Origin: Camelus bactrianus
Taxonomy: Eukaryota; Chordata; Mammalia; Artiodactyla; Camelidae
Direction: 5' to 3'
Length of the DNA stretch: 64,000 nt
Assembly: GCF_048773025.1 (NCBI RefSeq)
Contig: NC_133554.1
Location: 58,886,769 to 58,950,768 of the forward strand
In this document: piece by piece, positions 1-16,324 of the stretch
How positions within the stretch are numbered: position 1 is the stretch's first letter
How the letters are laid out: every line of letters starts with the position of its first letter
Position numbers and translations under genes: made by a program
Notes under the pieces: generated by a model
Databases searched by the model: none
Told to the model about the DNA's origin: nothing
Seen by the model: the letters and a program-made list of their open reading frames with translations, nothing else

Positions 1-50
1 CAATCACAACGTAGAAGGCAATGCAGGTTCCCAGCATCAGCCCGATCATG
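1..50 (-). CDS. SLC38A10: SLC38A10 exon 4, 5' part (continues off the left edge)
   Basis: Read on the minus strand, an acceptor (...CCGGCAG) at 51-60 is followed by a C that completes the Ser codon begun in exon 3, and then codons for MIGLMLGTCIAFYVVI plus one base of the next codon. This matches human SLC38A10 as I recall it, just after the VETS segment, in a membrane-spanning part of the amino-acid/auxin permease fold. The phase agrees with exon 3. The exon is cut by the window edge, so its donor cannot be seen. Identity is very secure because four consecutive exons agree in order, strand and phase. Confidence 0.95.
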
Positions 51-900
51 CTGCCGGCAGGAAGGCATGGTTGGAGCGCGTTTTCACAGAGGCCCCGGCT
101 CATCACCATCCTAGTCGGCCCCTCAGCTGACACCCAGGGTCCCGGGGAGCCCCAAAGGCGCCCCTCCCTGCTGGGTAGCCGCTGACACGTGACAACCCGA
201 GGGAGGAGCTGGATGGAGGGCGCGGGGCTGACACCCAACAGTTTACAGGACGGTGGTGGGTTCTGCAGGGTTTGCAGTTTTACTCGGAAAGGAACACTGA
301 GCAACACCGAACTCTATCTGGGTTACGTTTTCCTCTCCACAGGAGGTTCTACAAGTTCTTTCTGGTGCTACAAACATGCACTGCCACGTGAGACAAATTA
401 AAAGGACAATCGACTGCTTCAGAACAGGTTATTCTTTCCGGTTTCCAATTCCCTAATTTAGAAGCCCCAAAGTGCAATTTCCCAGCCATTTTTTCATCTC
501 ATAAAACTGTACTCCAAAGGGAGAAAACAGGACATTCCCAGCTTAATGCCACCTTTACACAGCGGTGCTGGGGGCAGGGCGGTGCACCGCTCCCCAGAAC
601 AGAACTGAGACGAAGCACCGCGGGGCGAGGGCCGCCTGGTCGCCTTCCCCGGGGGCCCCCACTTTTATATTGTTCTTAGCGAGACTTAAATAAGGCTTTC
701 AGCCTTGACACTTACCATTTTAAGGGTACAATAAGTTGAACTTTCAACTACTCAGTAAGTAACACTTCAGAGAAAAATATTTTAAGTTACGGACGAGCCT
801 GCATCTGAAACGTACCCCTCACTGTGTGACAGCCCTCAAGTCTGTTCAGCTGCAGGCGAAGCACAGAGAGGACTACACCCGCCCAGGCCACACCACCTAC
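51..900 (-). other. SLC38A10: SLC38A10 intron 3
   Basis: The intron runs from donor GTAGGTG (900 downward) to the CAG acceptor at 51-53. It holds no recognisable gene or clear interspersed repeat. The part at 660-810 is AT-rich and the rest is mixed composition. Confidence 0.85.
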
Positions 901-946
901 CTGGTCTCCACCAGCATCTTCCCCGCTTTTCCGTAGGCGTGCAACG
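901..946 (-). CDS. SLC38A10: SLC38A10 exon 3 (46 bp)
   Basis: This short exon is too small to stand out as an open frame. On the minus strand the acceptor TGCGCCAG precedes CG, which completes the Ala codon split after exon 2. The codons then read L-H-A-Y-G-K-A-G-K-M-L-V-E-T plus AG of a Ser, followed by donor GTAGGTG. Recalled human SLC38A10 has A-F-H-A-Y-G-K-A-G-K-M-L-V-E-T-S here, so residue 74 reads Leu (TTG) where I recall Phe. Frame and both splice sites are consistent with exons 2 and 4. Confidence 0.95.
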
Positions 947-6499
<5,553 letters not shown>

Positions 6500-6829
6500 T
6501 TACTTTACACACTGAACAGCACGTATGTGGTGCCCCAAAGCCCTCCTCCTGGGCCCTGTTCTCGCACACACGAAGCCCCAGCCCCATCCTATTCCCCTGC
6601 CTACGGGTGACAGTTCCTAGCACTGAACGGACAATGCCCTGGATGTGGCGGCCACGCACTCTGTCCACGGGTATGAAGCCCATGCGTGATCCCGAAACAG
6701 CACCAGGGACACCGTTTCCTTCCTGGCCCTTCCCAGTCTCCCCAGGTCCCTGCAGACACCCTACAGTGAGCCACCTTCTAGCCACTTGGAGCAACAGCCA
6801 CGAGTGATAAACACATTCTGGAAGAAAGA

Positions 6830-7445
6830 CATTAAAAATGACATTTATGCCTTTCTTATAAGTTAAACAGACACTCACCATCTGACCAGCAATTGCACTC
6901 CTAGGTATTTACCCAAAAGAAATGAAAACATGTGTTCATGAACAGACCTGTATGCCAATGTTTACAGCAGGTTTATCTGGAATCCAAAAACTGAAGAAAC
7001 AACCAACTGTCCTACTAGCTTCTACCAGAGCAGAATGTACACATATCCCACGATCTTGCTACCCAGCCCGAGGTCAGCCCGCCGGGGCACGTATACACAG
7101 GGTCAGAGCCTGTGCCCCGGTCCCTAAGCACTCAAAACAGGAAACGCCACACCTGCCTGGCAAAGGTTAGAGGGCAAATAAATGCACGGACTCTAGACAG
7201 TCGTTGCAACGAACCTGTTGCACGAGCCATTCGCATAAAGTTAAACCCAGCCACACTGACCTCCAGTGCTGGAGGTGGGAGGGGAACCTTTGGCGGTGGG
7301 GAGGGGCTGGGGGGCTCTGGCAATGCTGTGCTCCTTAATCTGGGAGCTGGCTACATACGCTGTTAACTTTATGAAAATTCATCAAGAGGACACCTAAAAT
7401 GTGTTCACTTTTCTGTATGCATTACACTTCAATAAAATGTTAATT
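6830..7445 (+). mobile_element. L1M-type LINE fragment, 3' end, plus strand
   Basis: It lies in SLC38A10 intron 1. It reads through a diverged L1 ORF2 end (ACCAGCAATTGCACTCCTAG, then TATTTACCCAAAAGAAATG) and finishes with a 3' UTR-like stretch (ATGAAAATTCATCAAGAGG ... TTACACTTCAATAAAATGTT). The middle (7020-7300) is more diverged or rearranged. It is an old, 5'-truncated copy, antisense to SLC38A10. Confidence 0.75.
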
Positions 7446-7875
7446 CTCTTGGAAAAGTACCCAAATTATTAAAATCAATCAACCAAATAAACAAAACAAA
7501 AACCCCCAAACCAAAACTTTTTTAAAATGGCATGGCTGCCAGACATCCCCGAATTGCCCGTTGACCTCACACTGAATTCCGGCCACGGGGCTTCCCATGG
7601 AGAAGGAGCCGAGTCCGAGTGAGAGCGTGTGGGAACTCGGCCAGGCCCTAGAGGCAGGGCAGACCACATCCAGGTCTTGGCTTGCAAGGCCCCTCCCTCT
7701 GAGCTCTTCTCTGGGCAAGTCAGCCAGGGCCGAGTTTGAATGCTCTGGCGGGGGCGTCGTACCCAGCACCCGGCAGACATACAAATCTGAATCATTTCTC
7801 AAATCTGAACCATGGTGGCACTTGGCAGACAGGCCTCGAGGATGGCAGCCTGATCTGCAGACACAGGACCAGTAA

Positions 7876-7899
7876 ACTACACCTCCCAGAATGCAGTGC
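7876..7899 (+). promoter_or_regulatory. ZNF143/THAP11 (SBS-type) motif, plus orientation
   Basis: The 24-bp site has ACTAC, a 3-bp spacer, TCCCAGAATGCA and GTGC. This matches the recalled ZNF143/Staf consensus (ACTACAATTCCCAGAATGCACYGC) at most positions. It lies in SLC38A10 intron 1, about 1.1 kb downstream of the start codon and outside the promoter CpG island. A second copy sits in inverted orientation 15 bp away. Confidence 0.7.
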
Positions 7900-7914
7900 T
7901 GTGCTAGGCAAGTC

Positions 7915-7938
7915 GCAGTGCACACTGGGACACGTAGT
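7915..7938 (-). promoter_or_regulatory. ZNF143/THAP11 (SBS-type) motif, minus orientation
   Basis: The reverse complement reads ACTACGTGTCCCAG, then TGTGCACTGC. It shares 18 of 24 positions with the plus-strand site at 7876-7899 and keeps the ACTAC, TCCCAG and TGCAcTGC blocks. The two sites point toward each other's TGC ends. Confidence 0.65.
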
Positions 7939-8574
7939 CGGCCCAGAAACACCTTAGGTGGCCGGCCCACGCTGGGATTCACACGTCTAGACACAGATGT
8001 TGCCCCAGGGGTTCCGGAAGCCGCCAGCGTGGCCTTCCACATCTGCCTGCAGTCTCTGTCCTCCCGACAACGTGTTTGCCAACCAAGTCAGATCAACCAC
8101 TCACATGGGAACCCTAAACACATTTTTTCTTTTTCTTTTTTTTGCTATTTTTATTCCAAAGATGCTAAACATGAAAAATGCAAAGTATTAATCTGAAATT
8201 AAACGACTTGTGCCAGTTTCAGTTCCAAAATGTCCATCTAATTTCCCTTTTTCCACCTATTTGGTTTCATCACATAAGGCTGGCCTTTGAGGCCTTGATA
8301 ACCACCTGCCCTTCCCTGTGTCCCCCTCCTCTTCTCCCACCCTCAAGCAAGCCAGCTCTATCTAGTGGACAGCTCCTGCCCGGGGGAGCAGCACCTCCAC
8401 CGTGGCACACGGGAAGCTGAGAAGTTCATTTTTAGGAAAGAAGTTACCCAATTTGATAATTCCATCAACCTCCCTTTTCTAAAGTACCGAATGCCTGTAT
8501 ATTTGTGGATTAAACAGAAGCCAAATGAATCCACACCTCAGAAATGGTGACTTTCTTTCCCACGGTATTTAACA

Positions 8575-8775
8575 TTGGAATTTCAGATTTTTTCAATTAA
8601 GGTAACATATGCAAACGGTGAAATGCACAGACCTTCAGTGTACAACCTGGCAGATTTAGTTATCACCTTGTAACCAACCCCCCAGTCTAGTTCCAAGGCC
8701 TGGGGGGCTCGACGTGTGTGCTTCTTACATACAAGTGCAGTAGGGTCAGAGTTTTTAAAAAATAATAATAAAGAA
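8575..8775 (-). mobile_element. Old L1M-type LINE fragment, minus strand
   Basis: The stretch GGTAACATATGCAAACGGTG, AAATGCACAGACCTTCAGTG and the following AACCTGGCAGATTTAGTTAT resemble the recurrent L1M minus-strand segment that normally reads like AAATGCACAAATCTTAAGTG. It is much diverged. It lies in SLC38A10 intron 1. Confidence 0.5.
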
Positions 8776-8879
8776 AGATAACACTGAATCCTGTGGTCAC
8801 TTTCCACTTCTGGAAGATCACTTTGCACTTTGGTCTGAAGTTACTAGTCGTGAGGAAGCTTTTCACTGAGGGAACTCTC

Positions 8880-9750
8880 GGCTTCTCTTGCAGGCCCGAG
8901 GCGGGCGGGCTCCGGGACCGCCTCCCCCAGCCCTGGTTCCCGTGAGGGGACGAGCCCGGGGCGGCGGGGGCGGCGAGGGCGGCGACCACTGCCCGCTAGA
9001 CTCACCTGTTTGAAGCAGAAGGGCATGGTGAGGACACTGACCCCTACTATGCTGTTCACTATGTTCGTGATCAGCCCCCAGTTGGAGGCGGCGGCCGCGG
9101 TCATAGCGGGGGGTCTGGGGGCCACGGAGCCTCGGTCCAAGGCGCCGGGAGGACGCTGGGGCGCGAGACCCTGAGAGGGGCGGGTGGCTGCCTGGAGGAG
9201 GCGGCCTCGCGGAAGGCGGCGGGAGCAGTCAACCTCCAGACCCCGCCAGGCCCCGCGGCCGCCTCATGGCTTCGTCACCCGCTGGTTCTCGCTGGCCACC
9301 CTGGTGTCCCCGCGCCCAGACCCGGAAGAGCCGCGGGGTGCCAACTAGGGACACCTCAGCCCGGCTTCGCGGCCGCCCTGACAGACACACTTCCGCCTTC
9401 CGCGGGCTACTCTGCCCGGAAGTGACGACAAGGAGGCGGGGCTGGGGCAGGGCGCTCACCAACGAGAGGCGGGCCTGGGCGGGGCCGTGTGGGCGCGGGG
9501 CCTGAGAGAGGGCGTGAGGGTGATGCCTGTAGGGGCGGGGCTTGGCGGGACACAAACCAATGAGGGGTGGAGGCGTGCCCGGGGGTGGGGTCTGCGGGGG
9601 CGGGGCCGGGCAGCGGCGCACTTGTCCCAGCGCCCGCTAATCCTCCAGCGGAGCTGGGATTCTGAGCCGCCGTCTTGCAGGGTCGGGAACACAAGGAACT
9701 CGCCCTGCGGGGCCTCCATCCGGAAGGGCGTGAAGGTCAGCAGAGAAAGG
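8880..9750. promoter_or_regulatory. SLC38A10: SLC38A10 CpG-island promoter and 5' UTR
   Basis: CpG is dense from about 8880 to 9750, and no TATA box is apparent. Seen elements include ETS-like CCGGAAG at 9322-9328, an ETS+CRE-like CCGGAAGTGACG at 9416-9427, GC boxes at 9435-9442, 9477-9486 and 9532-9541, and a CCAAT box at 9557-9561. This is typical of a broad housekeeping promoter. The exact start site cannot be set by eye. GC boxes and ETS sites occur in both orientations, so divergent plus-strand transcription is possible. Confidence 0.85.
9006..9104 (-). CDS. SLC38A10: SLC38A10 exon 1 coding part (putative sodium-coupled neutral amino acid transporter)
   Basis: The exon encodes 33 residues beginning [18 protein letters not shown] and ending TMPFCFKQ, identical to recalled human SLC38A10. 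The Lys-Gln codons abut donor CAG|GTGAG (9005 downward). [17 protein letters not shown] is the first membrane helix of the amino-acid/auxin permease fold; the glycine-bearing stretch is typical of the unwound helix 1 in SLC38 proteins. The family moves glutamine and related amino acids; reports for SLC38A10 include glutamine, glutamate and aspartate, and an intracellular location. The ATG at 9102-9104 (G at -3) is the first in frame; the open frame runs further upstream but with TTG, not ATG, at 9138-9140. Upstream lies a CpG-island promoter. Confidence 0.98.
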
Positions 9751-9881
9751 GCCGCGACACGCTTTCTAGAGAGGAGCAGGATTTCAAGCATTCATTTTCA
9801 ACATTTACACCCTAGGATCGATTTCGGGAAGTGTGCTAGGGGCCCGGGGCGCGGGGGCTGGGGCCTTATATGTCGGCGCTG

Positions 9882-9972
9882 ATGTGGTTCCGAGGAGTTA
9901 TCACCTACGTTTTACGAGTGGAACGCTGAGCACAGAGAGGTCAGGTGACTCAGCAAGTGTACACAGCTCTTA
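9882..9972 (-). mobile_element. MIR SINE fragment
   Basis: The stretch ACGTTTTACGAGTGGAACGC followed by TGAGCACAGAGAGGTCAGGT and ACTCAGCAAGTGTACACAGC matches the antisense MIR pattern (ATTTTACAGATGAGGAAACT and GAGGCTCAGAGAGG), diverged. Confidence 0.7.
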
Positions 9973-10564
9973 AGAGGGGACGTGGGATCTGCTCCTTGTG
10001 CCAGTGCCTTTCAGAACAGTACTTGGAGCAGTGAGACAAGGGACTCTAACGTTCTAATATTAAAGGAGCAAAGAAATGTAGTGAGAGGATGGGAGAGGTA
10101 GAGACCGATATGACTGGAGAAATCAAGGAGGGCTTCGAGAAGGTGGCTTGTAGGCTGGTCTTGAGAGACAAATGGGAATGGAGGACGGAGATGGCTTTGG
10201 GGAAGGAGAGAACAGAGAAGGGCTCTGAGTCATCTGTGAATTCCTGGCACCTGGAAGGTGCTATGTGTCTATTGAGTGAATACGTAGTGACAGGAGGGCT
10301 GGGATGGCCTTCTCAGGAAGAAGCAAGTAATTCCGAGCCAGCTGGAACTGTGCACGGGAAGAATTAAAAGTCACTGGGAGAGGGAATAGGGGAACCTTGT
10401 TTGTAGGCACATGAAGGACCTGATGTCTTAGGGCAGAGGCTGATGCCGCAGCTCCAGGCAGTGCAGCCACTAGGTAAGGCTGTCCCACCTTCAACCCCCA
10501 GGCACCAGTGGAAGAAGAGGAAATGCCAGGTAAAGAGTAATTAAATTCAGAATGAAAATAATAA
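9973..10564. other. Intergenic sequence, no gene recognised
   Basis: It is purine-rich on the plus strand (GAGAAATCAAGGAGGGCTTC and similar), reminiscent of an old interspersed repeat I could not assign. No coding exon is supported. Confidence 0.5.
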
Positions 10565-10949
10565 ATGCTATTCATTCATTTTTATGTAAATCATAATACA
10601 TTCTATAACCTGCTTTTAATTAGTTATGTAATTTTTATGAAATATTATACATGCAAGATAGGATATAAAAATTAAATGTATGTTTCAATGAATAACAATA
10701 AATAGCCATGAGTCCACCATTTGGCTTTAAGACAGAATCTTTGTAGAATCTTAGGTGCTCCCTTTGAGTCCCTCCACCATTTCACCTTCCTCCCCTCTTC
10801 ACAACCATCCTGGGAGCATCACTATCCAGATTTTGTCAATTCATTATTTTTCTTTAAAGGTTTACCACATATGGATATATTCCTAAACAATTAAAGACTA
10901 CTATGTGTCTCTTAATATTCATTTATTCTGTTTCCAAATTTTGCCAGCA

Positions 10950-11350
10950 CATGTGGCAGCCAAGAATAAACAATACACTTCCCAGCCTCCCTTGCAGCCA
11001 GAGGTAACCATGTGACTAAGTTTTGACCAATGAGGAGTGAGCAGAAATGACAGGTGCAATTTCTAGGTCAGTTTTTAAAAGGAGGCAGTCTGTCCCTTCC
11101 TCCCTCTTTCTTCATCCTGCTGCTTGGAATATCAAGGTGATGGTAAGAAGCCATTGTGGGCCATGCAGACCATGGCAGGAGTGGGACAACAGGCCAGAAG
11201 GTGCCTGGATCCCTGGACAACAACATGGGCAGAGTCACCATCCCAGCCCCTGGCCACATCCTCCGGGCTGCTCCATTGGAAGAGACAAATCATCTTGTCC
11301 AAGTCATTATTATCTTGGACTCTGTTTTGTCCAAGCCAAATTTATAGCCT
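10950..11350 (+). mobile_element. Solo LTR fossil, ERVL/MaLR-like, inside L1M
   Basis: The segment ACTTCCCAGCCTCCCTTGCA, then CATGTGACTAAGTTTTGACC with CAATGAGGAGTGAGCAGAAA, is the start pattern of a common mammalian LTR. The end region contains ATTATTATCTTGGACTCTGT. There is no internal retroviral region. It is an old, diverged fossil that probably predates the artiodactyl radiation. A second LTR of the same type is at about 16325. Confidence 0.6.
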
Positions 11351-11774
11351 AATTCAATTGTGTACTGGGAGAGAGCATTTTTGCACTTTTGACTTTCGTG
11401 TTAATGGATTTATATGTGTGTATTCTTCTGCAACTTCCTTTTTCACCTAACCTTGTTTGCAAGATACAGCATCATGTCGTATGTACTCTGCGTCATCTAG
11501 TCTCACTGCCCTATGGAATTCCACCCTTTAAAATAGCCCAGAGTATCTGTATCCATTCTCCTGCTAAGGGCAGCTGAGTTGTCTCCAATTATTTGCCATT
11601 ATAAACAGTGATGCAGTGAACATTACGGTCCTTGTCTCCTTAATATTTTGTCATTTCTCTGGGTAAATACCTGGAAATGGAATTGCAGATTCAAGTGTTT
11701 GTGCACCTTTGATTCTACCACTTATTGCCCAATTGCTCTTCAACGTAGTCATGAGAGTTCCTGCCAGTTTACAT

Positions 11775-11972
11775 CAGAGGCTGGAGAACTATGTCAGTGA
11801 AGCACCACACAGCAAAAGTATTTTCTGCTTTGGCAGCCATGCAGTCTCTGTCACGACTATTCGAAAGCAGCCCTAGATGACACACGAACAAATGAGCAAG
11901 TCTGTGTTCCAACGAAACTTTATTTACAAAAGCAGGGCTGGCCCATTTGGGCTGAAGGACCGCCGATCTCGG
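11775..11972 (-). mobile_element. Non-autonomous hAT (Charlie-type) DNA transposon
   Basis: Left end CAGAGGCTGGAGAACTATG resembles the terminal repeat CAGGGGTCGGCAAACTATG. The body has AACGAAACTTTATTTACAAA followed by AGCAGGGCTGGCCCATTTGG, the antisense of the TTTTGTAAATAAAGTTT motif of this family. It sits within the L1M at 10565-12268. The exact subfamily is not assigned. Confidence 0.7.
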
Positions 11973-12269
11973 CCCCAGCTCTACGTTGTCACAGACATTG
12001 GCCATCAGCAGTCTGGCCAATCTGGTGAATGAAATGGAATCTCGTTGTGGTTTTCCACTTGTTCTCCCTCATTACAAATGAGGTTAATCACCTGATATAT
12101 GTTTACTGACCATTCATACTTCTTGAAACGCTTGTACGTTTCTGCTTGTTCATTTCTGCCCATTTTTCCAGTTAGCTGTTGGTCTCTGGTCTTACGAATT
12201 TTTAGTTCTTTCAAGGTGCTTGACAGTGAACCCTGTATCCCTCGGTAGGGGCTTCTCTGATGTCTCCTC

Positions 12270-12855
12270 ATCGTATTCGTTTTTTGTTGCTGTCATAACA
12301 AATCACCACACACTTAGCAGCTGAACCAACACAAATCTGTTCTTCCAGTTCCGTGGGTCAGAGATCCCATGGGGATCTTACCAGACTGAAATCCAGGTGT
12401 CGGCAGGCCACCCCCTTTCTGGAAGCTCTTGTGGAGACTCCGTTTCCCGCTCACTGAGTAGCTGGCAGAATTCACTTCCTTCAGGTGGTAGGACCAAGGC
12501 CCCTGTTTTCTTGCCAGCTGAAAACTGCGGCCTGGTCCCAGTTTCTAAAGGCTACATTCCCTGGCTGCAGGGGGTCAGGGAGGGGGCTGCCTCCAACTTC
12601 AAAGCCAGCAGCCAGGGGAGAGAGCTGGCTTCCTCTCACTGCATCTCTGTGACCCAGCCAGGAAAAGGTTTCCAATTTTAAGGATTCATGTGATTAGATT
12701 GAGCCCATCCGGATAATCCGGTATAATCTCCCCATCTCAAGGTCTGTAACCTTAATCACGCTGCAAGGTCCTTCCACAGAAGGTAACGTATTGCCAGGTT
12801 CCCTGGTTTATGGGGTACACGTCTTTGGGGGGAGCCAGCATTCTGCCTCCTGCGC
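12270..12855 (-). mobile_element. MLT1-like MaLR solo LTR fossil
   Basis: Antisense MLT1 landmarks appear in order: AACAAATCACCACACACTTA, GTTCCGTGGGTCAGAGATCC, AATCCAGGTGTCGGCAGGCC, GCCCATCCGGATAATCCGG, TCTCCCCATCTCAAGGTCTG and CACGTCTTTGGGGGGAGCC. It is close to full LTR length and has no internal region. MLT1 elements predate the eutherian radiation, so this is an ancient fossil. Confidence 0.88.
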
Positions 12856-13034
12856 TCACGATGAAATTCAAGCTACGTCTCTTCGGCAGGAAAACCATGG
12901 ACGGGGTGCCATGTTTCCACTGAACCCTATCAGCTGCCGCACGCCTCCCCGTTACTGGTGATGTCATCTTTGATCACTTGACAAGACAGCTCCCTTGAAG
13001 TTACATCTTTCTCCTTTGGAATTAATGAGTGGTT

Positions 13035-13530
13035 TGTGGGGAGGGACTTGAAAACTAAATATCCCAGTCCTTGTCAAATGTTCAACTTACTAATTTATCT
13101 CCATCACTGTGGACTCCTGTTTTCCTACCGTATTCAGCGGGTTATAATCCTTACTATCACTACTTATTCCGATGCCCACATTGTCCCAGATTTGGACCAC
13201 GAGAGCCCCTTCAGCTGGCTCCTGTGTCCTTGACAGTGTCCCCATCATTCCCCAAGCACTTCCTTGCTTTCTGGCCCAATAAGATGTTCCCAGATCATCG
13301 TGTACTTTTCTTGGACTCAGGCATTTCTCCAAGGAGCCCTGGTTCCTTCCAGTGGAGACTACTAATAGAGACCTAGGTCTGGGCCCCGGGTGCGTGCACA
13401 GCCATTGGGATGCCACGGCTCCTGGGTCCCTCCGTGGACAGAGCTTGGAGACACGTGCGCAGGCACCACACACGTCTAGATTTCTCCCTGTGTTTATCTA
13501 CATGTATTGAAAGCCACAAGTTCACAGCCA
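13035..13530 (-). mobile_element. L1M-type LINE fragment, minus strand
   Basis: It contains ATTCAGCGGGTTATAATCCT, TCCCAGATTTGGACCACGAG and AGCCCCTTCAGCTGGCTCCT, and later TTTCTCCAAGGAGCCCTGG with TTCCTTCCAGTGGAGA. These match a widespread antisense L1M segment. A second copy of its downstream part is at 61485-61715 in the same orientation. Confidence 0.65.
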
Positions 13531-16320
13531 TACCTCGAATACCGCTGGAGGTCCAGGGCCACAGCATTCATCCTGGTATCCTCCCTTTCCATATTTGTAA
13601 CTCCGCAGTTGAGACTCCCCCCCCAACTCGGGCTCCAGTACCCTCCCCTGGGATGCCCACCTCCACCCTAGACCCCCTCCCCACCCCACTCTGGTTCTGA
13701 GTGGCTTCTCACCCCCAATCCCCGCTGGCACAGATACTCACTGTGCCCCGCCCCACCTAAAGGTTTTAGAACCCAAATTTAAAACAGGGAAGGGCAGCGC
13801 CATGGTCATTTCCAAACATGCACCCTCTCTGTTATCGCTACCCACATGTGATTTCAATCATCGGAGTTGATGGGATGCTGCTGTCCCATGGGAGCCATCT
13901 GTGGCTTCCGATGCACAAAGGCTGTGTGACCCTGGGCATGTAAATGAACCTCTCTGAGCCTGCTCTGGGACACCCATCACTGAAGTGGCAGCAACTTTCC
14001 ATTAGGTCGCTGGAGGTGACACAATCTGGGAAAGGAGAGGGAGGGGCTGGACGAGGATCCAGCCTCTGGATGCTGAAGACTTAGGTCTTCAAACAGGGGG
14101 GTGCTGAAGCCCACCCAGCACATCTGGGATGAGGTGAAGGACCCTGTTTCTCACATGCTGGGCAGGGAGGGGGCGCCTGCTTTACCAAGGATGAGCACCC
14201 TGACCACCCCCTACTCTCCCCCACCACCCTCTCCCCCACCTCAATCCTCACCAAAGAAATGCAGGGGCCCAGTCTGGGTTAAATCCATGTGGGAGCTGTG
14301 GCTGCTTCAGAGAAGGTGGCCTGGGCCCAGAAGCAGGTGGTGGGCAGAGCCTGGGCCATGGAACTGGCCCTGCCCTGGTTCCCTGGACACGACATCAATC
14401 TTCAGTGTTTCCAGGTGTAAAACGTGGCTGATTATCCCCCTCCGGGGCTCCCCGTGAGGTCGCAGGGACAAGTCCGGATGAGGGCTGGTCCCTTCTCTCC
14501 TGGAAAGCAACACACTTTTTGGCAAGCCTCTTCTTTTTCATGTGTCTCCTACTTCCAAACTGGAGGCATGATCTGGAGGCATGATCAGAGGCCAGGCTGG
14601 TCCATCAGAAAGAATGCTGGGGACCCAGCGGGCGATGTGGGCATCAGGGAGCCTCCATGGGGTCTGGGTTTCCATCACCCCCACAAGCAGGGGTTAAACG
14701 TTTGCTCCAGCCCAGTGGCTGAATTGGCCAGAAACCCAAGTTTCCATCCCCTCTCTGGTGGGGTTCCCCCCCTTTCAGACGGTCTGTGTCAGAGCAGAGC
14801 CTGGAGGCTGCCCCAAGCCCAAGGGGGTGGCCTCAGGGAGGAGGGGGCGCCCAGGCCTGGTGGCCCCCGGGCCCTGACTCCCTGCACTCTCCTCCCGCTG
14901 TTTACATAACCCAGAACCATAAAACTGACAACAGGTTCCGCAGAAAGGAATGGGTCTCAATTAGCATCCGCTGGGCGGAGCGGGGCGCCATCCAACCCTC
15001 TCCCACCGGGGCCTCATGTCGGGAGGGAGGGCATTGCCAGAACCACGTGGAGGGACTGACTTCACCGGGAGCCTCAAGGCTGCAAACCACCCCCCCACAC
15101 ACACTTGGTCCTGACCTTGGTTTTCTGGGTGGGAGCAGCGGCAGGTGCGGGCAGGCTTAATGAGGTGTGAGGAGAGAAGGGGGTCAGCCCCGGGGTTTCC
15201 CAAATGCACTCGCTCCGTTCATTCCATAGGCCCCCTTTTGGGGAGGGGGAGGGGCAGACGAGAGGTGGGGGAAGCCAGGGCTGGCTCCAGTGTGACCTGG
15301 AGGTTGATTACATCCCACCCTCCTCTGTCAGGGCCCCCCCAGGTGGGAGATGCCTGGGGAGCCCGCCCAGGTGCACAGAAGCTTCACTAGCGCTGGCAAG
15401 GGGGAGATGGGCGGGGCCGCCCCTAACACCCCCACCCCCCATCCCCACTGAGGTGGGCCCAGCTTTGAGAGTCTCTCCTTGGCCCCAGTCCAGCCACTAA
15501 AACCACTGACTAAGGTTTTTTTCCGGAGCTCAAGCTGTTGGTGACTCCTGGTGGCTCAGGATCTGGGGGAAGGGCTGGGGGCCGGGGGCCGGGCACCCTA
15601 GAGAAGAAGGCAGGAGAGCAGCTGCTGATGGGAGCCAGTGCTGGGTGGACTTGGGAGAGTCCTGAGGGGCCAGAGGGGCTTCCAGCGGTCTTGACACTGG
15701 TTCTCTCTGCCTCCAGGGGCCTCTTTCTGGAGCAGGGACAGCTATGAGACCCTCTGTTAGAAAAACCACAGATTAACCATTCACTCCTCCAGTGACCTCC
15801 GCCCAGATCTCAAATCCCGGGAGACCAGGCAGGCAAGAACCCAAGGAGGTGGGCAGACCCTGTCCATGCCAGGGCCTGGCCAGGTAACCCAGCCCTGAGG
15901 TAGATCATTAGCCAGCTGGGCCCCCGACTCTGCCTTGGTGCTGTCTCTCTCTCGCTGCTCCTGGCTACCCGTCACCGCCCAAGCCAACCATGTACTCCTA
16001 TGGGGCCAAGTTCACAACCACCTAATTTGCGGCACTCACCCTGAAGGATCCCAGGAATTGGCGCCATTAAATTGTGTGCAGAGGAGAAATTCCGTCTAGT
16101 TCCCGCAGGTTGCAGGTGGAGAAGGTCCGTGGGGCACACCACCTGGCCCAGGTTGTCAGCATGCAGGGCATTGCCCATACCCACCGGGAGCTGACCTTGG
16201 GCTACGTTCACCTTGGTCAGCATCTCAAAGTGGCCGCCTGACCAGTGTCCTTGCTGCCCTTTCCTCTATCAGCCGCACCTCTCTGTCCTTGTCGATGGCA
16301 CTGCACCTGGCCAGGAGATT
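13531..16320. other. GC-rich intergenic stretch, no gene recognised
   Basis: It holds one MIR (13910-13990) and otherwise no clear repeat or coding exon. Near 15970-16240 there is a diverged coding-like stretch on the plus strand that I could not match to any protein. Confidence 0.6.
13910..13990 (+). mobile_element. MIR SINE fragment
   Basis: Contains GCTGTGTGACCCTGGGCATG, then TAAATGAACCTCTCTGAGCC, the sense core of MIR. Confidence 0.85.
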
Positions 16321-16324
16321 ACTA

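Larger units (their letters stand above)
10565..12268 (-). mobile_element. L1M-type LINE, minus strand, interrupted by two later insertions
   Basis: Blocks at 10565-10949, 11351-11774 and about 12000-12268 read as consecutive parts of an antisense L1 3' half. Examples are GTTGTCTCCAATTATTTGCC, TTCTCTGGGTAAATACCTGG with GGAATTGCAG, and later ATCTCGTTGTGGTTTTCCAC and TCATTACAAATGAGGTTAAT. An LTR (10950-11350) and a hAT-type element (11775-11972) split it. It is an old, diverged copy. Confidence 0.7.

Noticed and set aside
9102-9140. An N-terminally extended SLC38A10 start at 9140
   Set aside because: The triplet at 9138-9140 is TTG. The ATG at 9102-9104 matches the human start.
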